DNA from: Daucus carota subsp. sativus
Lineage: Eukaryota > Streptophyta > Magnoliopsida > Apiales > Apiaceae
Length of the DNA: 64,000 nt
Direction: 5' to 3'
Assembly: GCF_001625215.2 (NCBI RefSeq)
Contig: NC_030387.2
Span: 37,905,606 to 37,969,605 of the forward strand
Shown in pieces: positions 10,648-23,539 of the stretch. Each line of letters opens with the position of its first letter. Positions within the stretch are counted from its first letter, which is position 1. Under the pieces are notes generated by a model that worked only from the letters and a program-made list of their open reading frames with translations, made no database searches and was not told the origin of the DNA. The position numbers and the translations under genes are program-made.

Positions 10648-12425
10648 ATGGCATCAACTGCAACTTCTCTCCTCAGGCCTTCATCACTTGTTAGCAAGTC
10701 TAGTTGGATTGAGGGCCAGAGCCTTCGACACCCTTCTGTTTCTCTTGTCAGGTGCACCCCTGCTGCTGCTCCTGCACTCGCCATCCGTGCCGGTGCTTAT
10801 GATGATGAGCTCATCAAAACCGCGGTACGTGAGTTCTGATACCATGTTAAGTAAATTATTTTTAAAACCATAATGTGTTGGGAGCAGGTCTTGGTACATT
10901 TATTGCTTATATGCTAGTGCAGAACAATTAAACAAAATTGGACTTGCGGGTTCTGATACCATGTTAAATAAACAAGTTTAAACTAATAACGAAAGGAAAG
11001 ACGGATTTAACATTTTCCTGTCAGAATTTTGTTTTGACATCAAAGTTATGTAGAAAACTGTGGCATCGCCGGGCAGAGGAATCTTGGCCATGGATGAGTC
11101 GAATGCTACATGTGGCAAGCGTTTGGCTTCAGTTGGCCTAGAGAACACTGAGGCTAACCGCCAGACTTACCGGACGATGCTCCTCTCCCCCCCGGGGCTC
11201 GGAAACTACATCTCTGGAGCTATCCTCTTTGAGGAGACACTCTACCAATCAACACTTGATGGGAAGAAGATAGTTGATCTTCTTATTGAGCAGGGAATTG
11301 TTCCCGGGATCAAAACTGACAAGGTATTTCCGCGATCCACTCAGACTTTTCTGGCTGAAAACAATGTGGTAATTAGTATTTTGTGCTTGATGGCCTAATG
11401 GGTGAGCCTGACAGGGTTTATCACCCCTCGCTAGCTTCAATGATGAGTCCTGGTGCCAAGGTCTTGACGGCCTTGCCTCGCGCTCTGCAGCTTACTACCA
11501 ACAGGGTGCCCGCTTTGCCAAATGGTACAAATCGTGTACTTCATTTACTGATGAGTAATGATATACGCGTTGATTTTGTTCCTTCAGATCTCATAACTGA
11601 CATTCATTTTACATAGGCGTACTGTAGTGAGCATTCCCAATGGTCCTTCTGCACTTGCTGTGAAGGAAGCGGCATGGGGTCTTGCTCGCTATGCAGCCAT
11701 TTCTCAGGTTGCCCTTCATATGAAACTAAATGGGCAACCTTTTGTTTAAACAATGACATGTAAGGTTAATCTGCGTATCTGTAAATTGCAGGAGAATGGG
11801 CTAGTCCCGATTGTGGAGCCTGAAGTCGCACTTGATGGTGATCATGGAATCGACAGTTCTTATGAAGTTGCCTACAAGGTGTGGTCTGAGGTCTTTTTCT
11901 ACCTTGCCCAGAACAATGTTTTGTTTGAAGGTATCCTCCTCAAGCCAAGCATGGTTACTCCCGGATCACAGTGCAAGGAACGGGCAACACCCGAGCAGGT
12001 TGCTGATTACACCCTCAAGCTTCTCAGACGGACAGTTCCCCCGGCAGTCCCTGGAATCCATGTAAAAACTCTGATGTCACTTAAGCGCGCACATACACAC
12101 ACGCGTAGACACATTGTATTCGTAGTTTCAAATGTGCTTCTAGACTGATTTATATTCTTTGTTATGACAGTTCATGTCTGGGGGTCTATCTGAACTGGAA
12201 GCTACCCAGAACTTGAACGCGATGAATCAATCTCCCAATCCGTGGCATGTGTCATTCTCTTATGCAAGAGCTCTTCAAAACATTTGCCTGAAGACATGGG
12301 GAGGAAGACCCGAGAACGTCAAAGCTGCTCAAGATGCTTTGCTTCTTCGAGCAAGTGCAAATTCTGCTGCTCAGCTAGGTAAGTACACTGGAGAGGAGGC
12401 CAAGAAAGAAACGCTTGTCAAGTGA
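10648..12425 (+). CDS. FBA: Chloroplast class I fructose-bisphosphate aldolase lacking its C-terminal Tyr
   Basis: Exons 10648-10824, 11054-11323, 11415-11524, 11617-11707, 11792-12061 and 12171-12425 join to 390 residues. The first ~48 form a plastid transit peptide ([16 protein letters not shown], ending near [11 protein letters not shown]). Class I aldolase landmarks are present: [53 protein letters not shown], the Schiff-base lysine in [13 protein letters not shown], and [20 protein letters not shown]. It would cleave fructose- and sedoheptulose-bisphosphates in the Calvin cycle and plastid glycolysis. Oddities: the family tail FVKGYxY is cut to LVK-stop, and the next codons TAT GCT TAC still encode the lost YxY. 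The usual GES-type linker is shortened, GIMFLSGGQ reads GIHFMSGGL, and the loop PLAGSN reads PLASFN. It may be a diverging paralogue with altered kinetics; whether it is expressed is not visible. Confidence 0.95.
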
Positions 12426-13031
12426 TATGCTTACAGAGTCGCAGTCTAAGCAGAAGCTACAGATCTGGATGCCATAACAAACTGCACAACGCTTATAGCC
12501 ATAGGAAGCTACTTCTGTAATCAATATATTGAGTTGTTCAACAACAGCTTTCGGATGACAATTGTTTCAATCTGTTAATCAATTTCTGGAATAGCAACTA
12601 GTCTGTAAACATGGGAAGAGACGTCGCAGCAGCATGTCACAGGACATAAATATTGCGTAATGTGAATTAATTGTTAAATCAAGTAAAAAGAACACTATCA
12701 AGTGCAACAAGTTTCACAAGAAGAGATCAAACATAGGACATCAAGTATTTGTTGAAGGAGCGCTTGCCAGGGTTAAATTTTAAGCCAATTGCGAAATTTT
12801 TGAAGTTTTGAACAAGCAGATCATTTTTATACTCAAGCTCATACAAATGTATTGCTCTTGAAACCCTTTATAGAACTTTACAAATTCCTTACTGAACAAG
12901 CACCGGTCATGCATACCTTTACAACTTATGCTTAGTGGATAGTTTTATTTTGATTATACAGACTATAATCTTTATGGATTGGGAACTATACAGCTCTTGA
13001 AAACTGGCATGGTTTCTGTCGGTCAAAGCGT
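12426..13031. other. 3' ends of two convergent genes
   Basis: About 600 bp separates the aldolase stop from the stop of the oppositely oriented S28 peptidase gene. It should hold both 3' UTRs. No separate gene or repeat is seen. Confidence 0.6.
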
Positions 13032-16000
13032 TTAAATGGCACTTTTGCCTTTATCTTGGCACTGAGACAGCCACAAGTCCATCTGTTCTACAATCTGTTG
13101 CCTGACCTTGTGTACGGCATCAGGCGCACTGCAATTCTTTGCATTTCCTGAATAATAATCAAATAATGTCAAGAATAAACCAGTCAGAAAAAGGGTCTTC
13201 CATCTTGGCAAAGAGGTTTAAAGGAAAAACCATCGAGAATTAAATGTGCATAATCTGTTAATTACTTTGCAGACACCATTTAATCACTGCCAAACAACTA
13301 TAAACATTCAGAAACAAATACTTAAGCGAGGCTAATCCACTCATTTGAACATATCCTTTAAATGTAAAGCTGTTCTGAGCTCATCATTTCGACTTGAAAT
13401 GGGCAGCTTGAGAAAATTAGGATACATAACAGGCCCATCAATGTGTCTCAAGATGACAATTTTATCATTGCTATTATATTATAAACCAAAGAAAATAAAA
13501 GCAGTTACTATAGACAAATATTATAGTCACATGAAGGACAACTAGAAAGAGTACTGAACCTGCACAGACAGAGCATATACCTTCAAGTTGCAATGGGGAT
13601 TGCGGGCATCCTCGCATGTCGCTTCCATGGCCGCAATTTTGGCAAGTTATAATGTAGGAAGGCACTAAAGATTGAAAAGCTTGATTTTATTCACAAGAAA
13701 ATATGATATTTATGTAAATTAAATAAAAAAAATGTAATGTTCTCCTAAGTACTACTCCCTTTGTCCCAACCATTTCTTTACACTTTTTTTTTTGTTGGAT
13801 GTCTCTTCCAATTCTTTACATTACAATACTTAACAAAAAATAGTAAAATTTTATATATAAAAATTAACTACATCCAGTACCTTCCTCTACTATACTCACT
13901 TCACACATTAAATATCAGTCGGTCCCACCAGTTTACCCACTTTTCTTTCTTTTTCCCAATGTTCTATACATTTTTATTAATCTCGGTGCCCAACCCATTT
14001 GTAAGCAAATAGAAGGGGACAAAGGGAGTATCATTTAATATATAGTTTGTAGCAGGAACTAGAATTGGATATATATGTGGGAGGGTTTCCGCCAAGAGGA
14101 CTCCAAAATATGCATGCAAAATAAAAAAGCAAGATTTAAACCCAGACTATCATTAGCTAAAACTAATGCCATAGACCAAATGACGGGGAACACTAATCAG
14201 AGTAATAGCAAGTTATGTTATTAGCAAATAGTGTTAGCATATCCAGTAGAAAGAGGACTGATGCCCCCAAGGCAGTAACTTCTAAAATGTTCCACAGAAG
14301 TAGAAGGGCATGCATACCTTCTCCTTTTTATTTTTATTTGTGTGTGCGTGTGTACGGAATGGGAATGCATAGTAAAACTGTTGTAACACATCGTCTGATC
14401 ATTAAAATATGATTGAAGGACCTATACAAGAGGATGCGATTGCACTGATATTTTAATGTCAAATCTACCAATGCAAACTAGTTCATAGCATGATTAGCAT
14501 AAAATGGCCTGAAATCAAATGTTTGTCTGTGTTTATCAACTTATATCATATAGCATTTAATCCAAGTAATCGATAACTCACTATCTGGAGATGAAGTCTG
14601 CTTGGACGCATGCCTCCATGGATCTTGAGATCCATTTGTAAAGACTATCTTTGTACCTGTAAGAGACAACCCATAAGAGTGTGATGCAGCTATGATAGTG
14701 GCACTCAGCATAGTGAGAACTAAGAACACAGAGAAGCAAATTTAATCAACACTGAATTATAATGCTGAACCAAGGACAAGGATGCTCCGCCTTACTGTCA
14801 AAGAAGCGGAAAAAGGCAAAGAAGGAGGGATACTGGATAGATTAATTCCATAAAATCAAGCATACATCCGAAAAAGGACATATAATTACATCCCTGAATC
14901 AGAATGATCCTTTAGCCAACATATATGTACAGAGAGAAAGAGAGATAAACCAGTTAAATTAAATATCTCCTGATCCAGCAACTAATAACTTGGTTTCAGT
15001 TGCATTAGCAATATTTAACTGTACAGAGTACATTTATAATTCTCAAAATCCACATCCCTGGGCTTACTAGTGTTACAAGTAACACAGTCATTCCAAAGTG
15101 TGGAACGTAATCTCCCATAAATTGTGTATGCGGGACGACTCAAAGACCCCGATTAGTAGTTACTCTTTCTCAGTTCTAATCATTATAATAAGTCATAGTT
15201 TCGCCTTTGTGAAGCCATAGTAACAATTGCTTTGATTATCTTGTTATTGTTTTGTAGCTGAACTAGTCTCCTACTGTTCCTTCTACATGCTCAAAATTTT
15301 TCACAGAATTGTCTCCAATCTCAAGTTAGCCTTGGACCTTCCTTTTTATTTTCTATTCCGAAAGGCGATCATTTAGTGTTCTTATTTTCTTTCATTGAAA
15401 TTTGTAGGTCACAAGATTTTGGTAAATCAAATTGCGCGCGCATTTAATTGGGACAAGATGGAATCATTATCTGGGATGAGGATTTGTATTCCCAATTCCA
15501 TGGCATGACTAGCGAATCAAGTAAATGAAATAAGGCATGCTTATAAACAGCAATTATGTATGTATAAAGCAGCAGATATCCTTGTGAATATGTATTTACA
15601 AGATTTGTTTCCTACTATTGAATGGCATTGGCAGATATACTCAACTAAACGCAATTAAACAAAATTGTTTACAAGAACAGATGAGTAATATCAGATAACT
15701 AGAAATAGATGATCCGTACCAGCAATTTTTGTTCCCCCATAATACAAATTTGTTTCATCCACCTTAGGGTATATCCCCTCTCCAAACACATTTTTGCAAA
15801 GATCCAGATGGTATCTGTCACAGAGAATCGAACAATTTGTCATACAATTTTTAGCTTTCCTGGAAGAGATACCAGATTCTATAGCAATAAGTTAAACCCA
15901 AAGACAATATTAGGTTGAGCGTTGTTCAAAGACTCAAATGCCAATTATTATCCGACTAGAATACTGAAGGATTCACACATACTTTGTATCAACCTTTGAA

Positions 16001-19000
16001 GAGCGAATACTGTCATTTGCTGGGGCAATCTGGAAAAACGCGACTTCAGTACAAACTTGGAACCACCATAACCGATCTTCATTGCCAGTTTCTATCAGAT
16101 ATTTCTGGTTGTAACTCTGGGTGCTTACACCGAAACTCTTGACATAGTACTCATTAACATACTTGGCATATGCACTCTGAGTAGAAAACATGTAACAATT
16201 ATTTAGAAATGCAAACCTGAATATCGGCTGCATCTTAAATGCTTGTTTCAGCATTCGGCACATAAATTTTCGGAGGAAAAGAAAGAGAGAGAGAGAATCA
16301 TACAAACTATCTCTGAATAATCCTCACTTCACAAACTTACCACAGAAAACATAACTGAGAAACAGCATTCATTCGAAAATCCCGTTCTATTCAAAATTAC
16401 AAGAGAGTATAACGAGTAAATAATACTATGCACGCATTTAATATTCTGGGTAGGAAGTGTTGAGAACCAGTCCATCTAAAACCTTAAGGTGTTAGGAGGA
16501 GGGCTTACCAAGATCATATTCTAACATTCCTCCTCACTCGAAAGCCCATTTATGGGTCGAGAGTGGATCACGGGCGCCCATCTTTTCGGGCATAAGTGGC
16601 TCTGATATCATGTTAAGAACCATTCCATCTAAAACCTTAAGGTATTAGAGGAATGCCCCAAATGGATCTTATGCAGGTGATCAAAGGAGGCTTTACCAAG
16701 ATCAAATTCTAACATTCCCCCTCACTCGAAAGCCCATTTATGGGTCGAGAGTGGATCACGGGCGCCCATCTTTTGGGGCATAACATTGCCCTCGTGTCCT
16801 TAATAAATTCTGAGAATATTGGGGGTGACGGAGAGTCGAACTCAAGACCTCCGCCAAACCAGAGCTCTGTACCATGTTGAGAACCAGTCAATCTAAAACC
16901 TTAAGGTGTTAGGAAGAGGCTTACCAGGATCATATTCTAACAGGAAGAGGTGTTTGGCAATTTAGACAAGGCATGAGATACGATAATGTCCAAGGTTATG
17001 ATATTTCACATGGATGCTAAGAATTAAACAAATCTAAAAATCTTCGGAAGATTAGAATACTAATGAATGTAAGTATAAACCCATGCCAAAAAAAATAAAA
17101 TTCAAGCAGATTAACGTTGTTACCCAAACTTGGCTGAAAGTGTCCAAGTGTAGGACTCGCTGATTTTTTAAAAATATTTCAAGTTCTTAGCCTAATATCA
17201 GTGTCCATACCCATCCCTTAATGTTGAGTGTTCAGCACGAGTTATTTAGAAAATAAATAATTGGGCCAACAAACCAAAGTGAAAATAAGAGCTACAAACA
17301 GTAAAGAGTCGACAAATAAATCACTCTTTATACATTAACACTCTGATAAACTTTTAAGATTATTATAAACCTATCATACATCTAGCAAGAACAAGGGCTT
17401 ACCACTAAATCCTCTCCAGCCTTCTTTGCTTCAATAAGAGGGGAGCATAATCTATCTGGATTTCCATATTGAAACTGCAATATTCCACTACATAGTCATG
17501 GCTAATATACGGTAAATTTGTTATTAAATTTAATCAATAAACATGCAAACTCACGGCTATGGCTGCAGCATCGGCTAGAAAATATAAAAAATCACCATCA
17601 ATTTTCAACTGCAAACACAAAGATTTTACATGCAATTAGTTTTGTGAAAGGAAATAAATATGCATAAATGACAATAAAATGCATTTTTATCATATCTTCA
17701 TAACTCAAGAGGTCGTCTTTTTTCTAGTAAGTGGCACACGTTTATTTCCGGTACCAAGGGTTCCACGAGAAATCTAGATAAAAAGTATCAGCTGCACTTA
17801 CTAGAATGGATAATTGGGGTAGAAAGTGGGGTAAAGAATAAACAAAATTCTGGACAAGGATGCACAAATACACATTCCTTCAGCCATTCCTTTCTTCAAG
17901 GTTCGAGTAAGGTTCATTTTTTCCTATTGCAAAATGGATAGTCATCCCTTCTTAACCATATTCTTAAAAATTTTACCATAAAATATTTACACCAATTATC
18001 ATAAACTCTGCACTCTTATCACTCCCCTACATTTTTTTTCATAATTTTTTTTTCATTTTGTTCCATCCAAGTGAGCACAACCTAAAGTGAGAGAAGCTCT
18101 GTGGCAATCAGGGGCGGACCTATGTTGCTGCTAGAGGGTGCCTAGGCACCCACTCAGTCAGGTGCTCAAGTATTAATATAGCATAGTTTTTAAACTTGGA
18201 ACCAACTAAATTTTGGTAAGGAACCCACTAAAATTAATTAAGAAGCTCAATTTTATTCAATACAACCCAAATTTTGAAACCCAAAACACTAAAAGCACAG
18301 TAGGAAACAACTTTTGAAATACAAAATATTTTTCATGTGTGTGAATTTTGCACATTTTTATTAATATCCTAAATATTATTATTTTTATATTTATACTAGG
18401 AACCCACTATAAAAAATTTCTGGGTCCGCCACTGACTGGAAATTCTATAGTCACTAATTTGTTTTGCCACTTTCTTCCTTCAAGACCAGAATCCAGATAC
18501 CGTATCATGGACTACCTTGTTATATATACATGCAAAAGTACTGAGTTATGTTCACTTCACATAATACAAGACATCATAATGCCAGTTCTACACATACTCA
18601 ATGCCCGTCAAATCATTAAGGATACCTAAAATATAGTACAAGCACAATGATCTAATCACTTTTGATGAGGCTACACCAAGAACAATTGTATAAGCTGACC
18701 CGTAGAAAGATTCATACCTCAGCAGCATTAAACAATTTCTTCAGAGAATTTCCATCTGATGCAAGCCTTTGGTCAACAAGGGTCGTAATTTCTTGTAGCA
18801 CAGATTTACACTCTGGGCCTGCAGACTCACCAATCTGCACCAAAAATATTTAGAAAGAACTTACATCTTGCCAATTAACAAATTGGACACAGCTGCAGAG
18901 TTTAAACACAATGAGATAATTATCCAGAAAACCAGACTTTAACTATTTATTTAAATTTAATTAAGAAAGAACATTTATGCCTGAAAGGAGAACTAGTGAA

Positions 19001-22000
19001 GGTACTGAAAGCACCCAATTCTCTCTAATAAAAAACGAGACAACATTTTTCCGGAACCGCAATCTAGAGCAGGATCCCCCCCCCCCCCCCCTCTCTCTCT
19101 CTCTCTCACACACACACCCATACCTTCTAGCTAGAGGCTTCTAAATCTGGTTTAGGGGGGAATAATAAACTTTTATATGAAGGGAATAGACTAACTTCTA
19201 TCATGAACAGTGATCACAAATTATGTATACCAAGCTCCAGGTAGACAAATGCTAGAGAAAGACAAGATAATTGAACTCGTGTTAATGTCCAGAGTGCATC
19301 TCAATTCACAGTGGTCGAAAGAAAGTTCACCATAATAGGGTTTCAAATAAGGCAGAACATTCAGCTGGTAAAATTCTAAAGTATTGAGAGTTTTTAAAAC
19401 TAGAGAATACCTATCAAAATGCACTCATTATTTTAATAGACATAAAGGTGGCTACAGAAACTTAGTTTACCCTTCTATAGTTTCTTGCTGATGTAATATT
19501 TAGTGGAAGGGCTGCTCTGGAGGCTGGCAGAGGTGTTCTTTTTTATCTTACTACTCAATTTCGGCACACACAATACATACTATTTCTCTCAACTGTTTTT
19601 AATAATTTAATGAGATTGCTTGTGCCTATAAAGTTATTCGATGAGAGTAAGAGCCCACTAAGGTTTTCTACAACTGCAACTTTATGTAATAGCTTATATA
19701 TAAGCCAGATGACCCCTGGTTGCCTAAGAACTACAGAAAAAACTATATCCACCTGTTGATCAAACTCAGTGTAGTTATAAATAGCAAGGACAACTCCAGA
19801 ACTTGCAAGACTTCCACATGTCAGGTGAGGAAACTTCAGACGAAACCATGCGCTAAGAGCTCCAGAGTATGAAGTACCAAATACAAACCAAGGATTCTCA
19901 ACGCCTGATCTGTTAAGCTTCACATTTAAATTTTCCTGCAAAACAGGTCGGAAATAGATTTGTAAGGCAAATTAAAAAAGTTGTTAATGCAATCATATAA
20001 TCAAAAGATTAAAAGGTTGCAGCTTGTTAATAATATCTAAATTTTTGTATAGTAAGCCACAATGATAATAGTCAAGTTACAGTAAACAAGGGGTCAATGA
20101 AAATTTGCCAAATACCTACCTATTTGCAATTTTTCATGCATCTGTCACTAATTTCCAGTTGACCAGGAGGATTGTCCTCCCAATTTGATGTTTTTCCCTT
20201 GGAGTTTCAAATACTATGCTTGAATTACTAAATTTTCTGATACTATCTGCAGGAGCAGAGGGAGTCATGGCAGGTGGGGTCAAATGAGCCCACTAGGTTT
20301 TTAGATTTCATGACTAGTACTCCCTCTGTCCCAGCGAGTTGTTTACATTTGGGACAAAGTGCTCGACACACATTTTGAGCCTCTTATAAATTACAGTTTC
20401 ATATAAAAAATTCTCTTCTGAAGAAAAATTTGATGTTAAAATTTTTATTCGAAAAAGAAAATTTAAATAAGTTACAAAAATATAATTTATATACACCTTA
20501 AAATGCGTGTCAAGCAGTATAAAAAAACCCGTAAAGAAATGAGTGGGACGGAGGGAGTATAAGTATATACATATTGGTGTCTTCAGAAATACAGAAGGGG
20601 CTTAATCTAAAAGTTGAATTGCTATACTTTTAACGTTAGAAATTACATTACAAACAGCAGAGTTAGAGTTGAGTGTTATGATGATATGCTACTACAATAG
20701 AAAATCAAAAGGAGATTGGATTCATGACTGCACGCAAATTGCTTTTCTGTTGCTGCTCTATCAAATATCCAAAAATTTAAGCTATTCTCCTTTCCTTTTT
20801 TTCTTAAATTTAAAAATGAATATATTATTTGTTGGATAGTTGCTTCGCTGTTCGTAATGCAATGTTTAGTGTTTATGTCATGCCAATTCTCTGTTGATAT
20901 GTTCAAATTTTTTATTCTCCGATATATATAGTGGATAATGTTCATGAGATTATCTCAGATAAGTATTTTTAATGTAATCATGTTTTCACTTAAATCTATT
21001 ATCTACTTGTCTCAGATAAATATACTTGAATAGTATCAGAAAAGTCATTCTTATATATATCCTAATTTGTTGACAATGTACTAACTGTTAATCAATCAGT
21101 ATATATATTTAAGATATGTGTTTAAAGGGCAATAATGTGAAGATTTTAAATGTGAAAAAATAAGAAAATGTTACTTCTAAAATAGTAGTCTCCTTAGTCT
21201 ATAATCATATATAGTAACCTCCCTTGTATTGTCAAAATCTTTTTTAAAAAATTGGCCCCCACTAGCCTTAATGGCTGAATCCGCCAGCTGACTATCTGCA
21301 TATTATATATGCTAGTTTCTTGATAAATTCGTGACTAAGACTTTTCCAATCTTATAGTGTATATATTTTATTTGCTATTACTAACTAGTACTTAAAAGAA
21401 CATCCATTAATATATATTTTAAGTGTAAAGGATGAACACCAAGGTTTAGTGCAGTGACAACTGACAAGCATGCTTTTCTAAGATAGCTAATTTAATGTGC
21501 ATACAATGCAATATTACACTTGACTCTGGTATGTATGGTTGAGAGGATCAACTAAGAAATTAACTGACTATCCATGAGTTGACTGCTTGTTGGCTTATCA
21601 ATAGAAATATTAACTACTAAAAAGTGGAGTATTCTGACACTTGGTATAATCATTTAACTGGCAACAGTATCACATATTGTATATGGCTCTGTTGACAATA
21701 CATATCGCACAAATAAGAACAAAGTGATCCTAATTTAATATGTTGCAGAGTAGAACACACTAAACTTTTTATTACATTGATTATTTTAATAATCAATGTA
21801 ATGATGAACCTTTTTATGATACCTCTATTTTTTTAATAATGGCCAATTACAAAAATTTAGTAACACGTTCTTGCACTAGGGCTTGAACCTTCAACCTCTT
21901 ATTACCAACAGGAGGGATATCTGCTAGACAGCTAGGATTATTTAACAATACTTACTGTAAATTAGTTGATCCCAGTGATTTATTTAACATATTTACTTCT

Positions 22001-23414
22001 CTATAATTTAATATTTTTTTCTAATATGACAACAGATATGTATCTTTACAAAGGTGATTTATATAACCATATACAAACAAAATAACTATGCCAGATCGTC
22101 AATGAAACATTCCACTGATAGAATAACTTGCCTGATAATATTGACGAAAAACGGCCAAGTCGAAAAGTGCCTGGTTTGATGAAAGATATTTCAAATTCTC
22201 TGTTGTAAAGGATTTGAATGGGGAACTCTTCCCATAGTAGCGATGCTCGAGAGAAACCACAGCAGCTCCAAATTTCTTTGCCAAAACCTATTTGAAAGTA
22301 AGAGAGTTAGACATAGTCATCTAATGATGTCAGGAAATGACCCTGTAGTGGTGCATAACATTGGACTAATGTCTGAGTGCAGCTGGGTCAGTCAACAGCA
22401 TTCTAAGAAGGTTTGCAAATAAGAATGCGAAGCCCAACAGACTCCTCCGAGCAATAAGAAGGATGTGGGACTTACACTGATATAATCATTTACTATTCCA
22501 TTGCATGCCGCTTCGCCACAAATTTGTAAAAAGATTGGCCCATCTGGAATCCGAAAGTTGTCGGTATATTCATAATACCGTTGCGCAAATATACGATGAT
22601 CCTGTCAATACAATAAAGCAAATGCCAAGATTACCAACATAAACTACTTAAATCTGAGCTAACAAAAAAATAAACCTAAATCTTTTATTTCTTTGTGAGT
22701 AAACATTTTGTATAGAACATCCACATTATATACAAAAACTGCAATTAAAAAAAAGACAAATCAAACCCATTCCTTAAAGATATATAGAACTTCTCTAATT
22801 TTAATCTTCATTATGGCTTGCTTGGGCGATTTCTTATCTCATTTCTAATCTGTTGATTCAAATATTAATTTTCGTTCTGTAGCTATTTAAATTCACTTTA
22901 TAACCTATAAGAAAATGTTAGGGGCCCCAAATTGGCTCCCCCAGAAGTTTCCTAAATGTCACATCGACCAAAACAATTAAAAACTTTTTATTCTTCCACA
23001 TTATATGTGCCGCATCACTTGCGAACAATATTTGGTACATCTAGCACAATTTACTACATACTAAAGCACATAAACCATATCTACATTACATGCCAAATAA
23101 ATTATCGGTACAGGCAAAACACCTATAGACTGTACAACTATAACCAAAACTTTTAAGATGCAATTACAGTGTTACTTCAGTAAGTACAAATGTAAAACAT
23201 AACTATTCGAGCACTCAGAGATTCATAAAACTGTAGGTATATGTATATGCGTGTAAACCATATATATACAATTATACATACACAGCATAACCTAGATAAG
23301 TAAGCTTTCAATAAACATATTGACTTCATCATATAATTTTCGATAAGTGATTAAAATTCTCCGGCCTGGAAAGTGTTCATTAATCTACTGTACATGTAAT
23401 TAGAGAGATAGAGG

Positions 23415-23465
<51 letters not shown>

Positions 23466-23484
23466 AGGGGGAGAGGGAGAGGGA

Positions 23485-23539
<55 letters not shown>

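Noticed and set aside
14090..14180. GGGTTTAAATC word on the minus strand, like a Pol III B box
   Set aside because: Weak match, no convincing A box or target duplication; not enough for a SINE or tRNA call.
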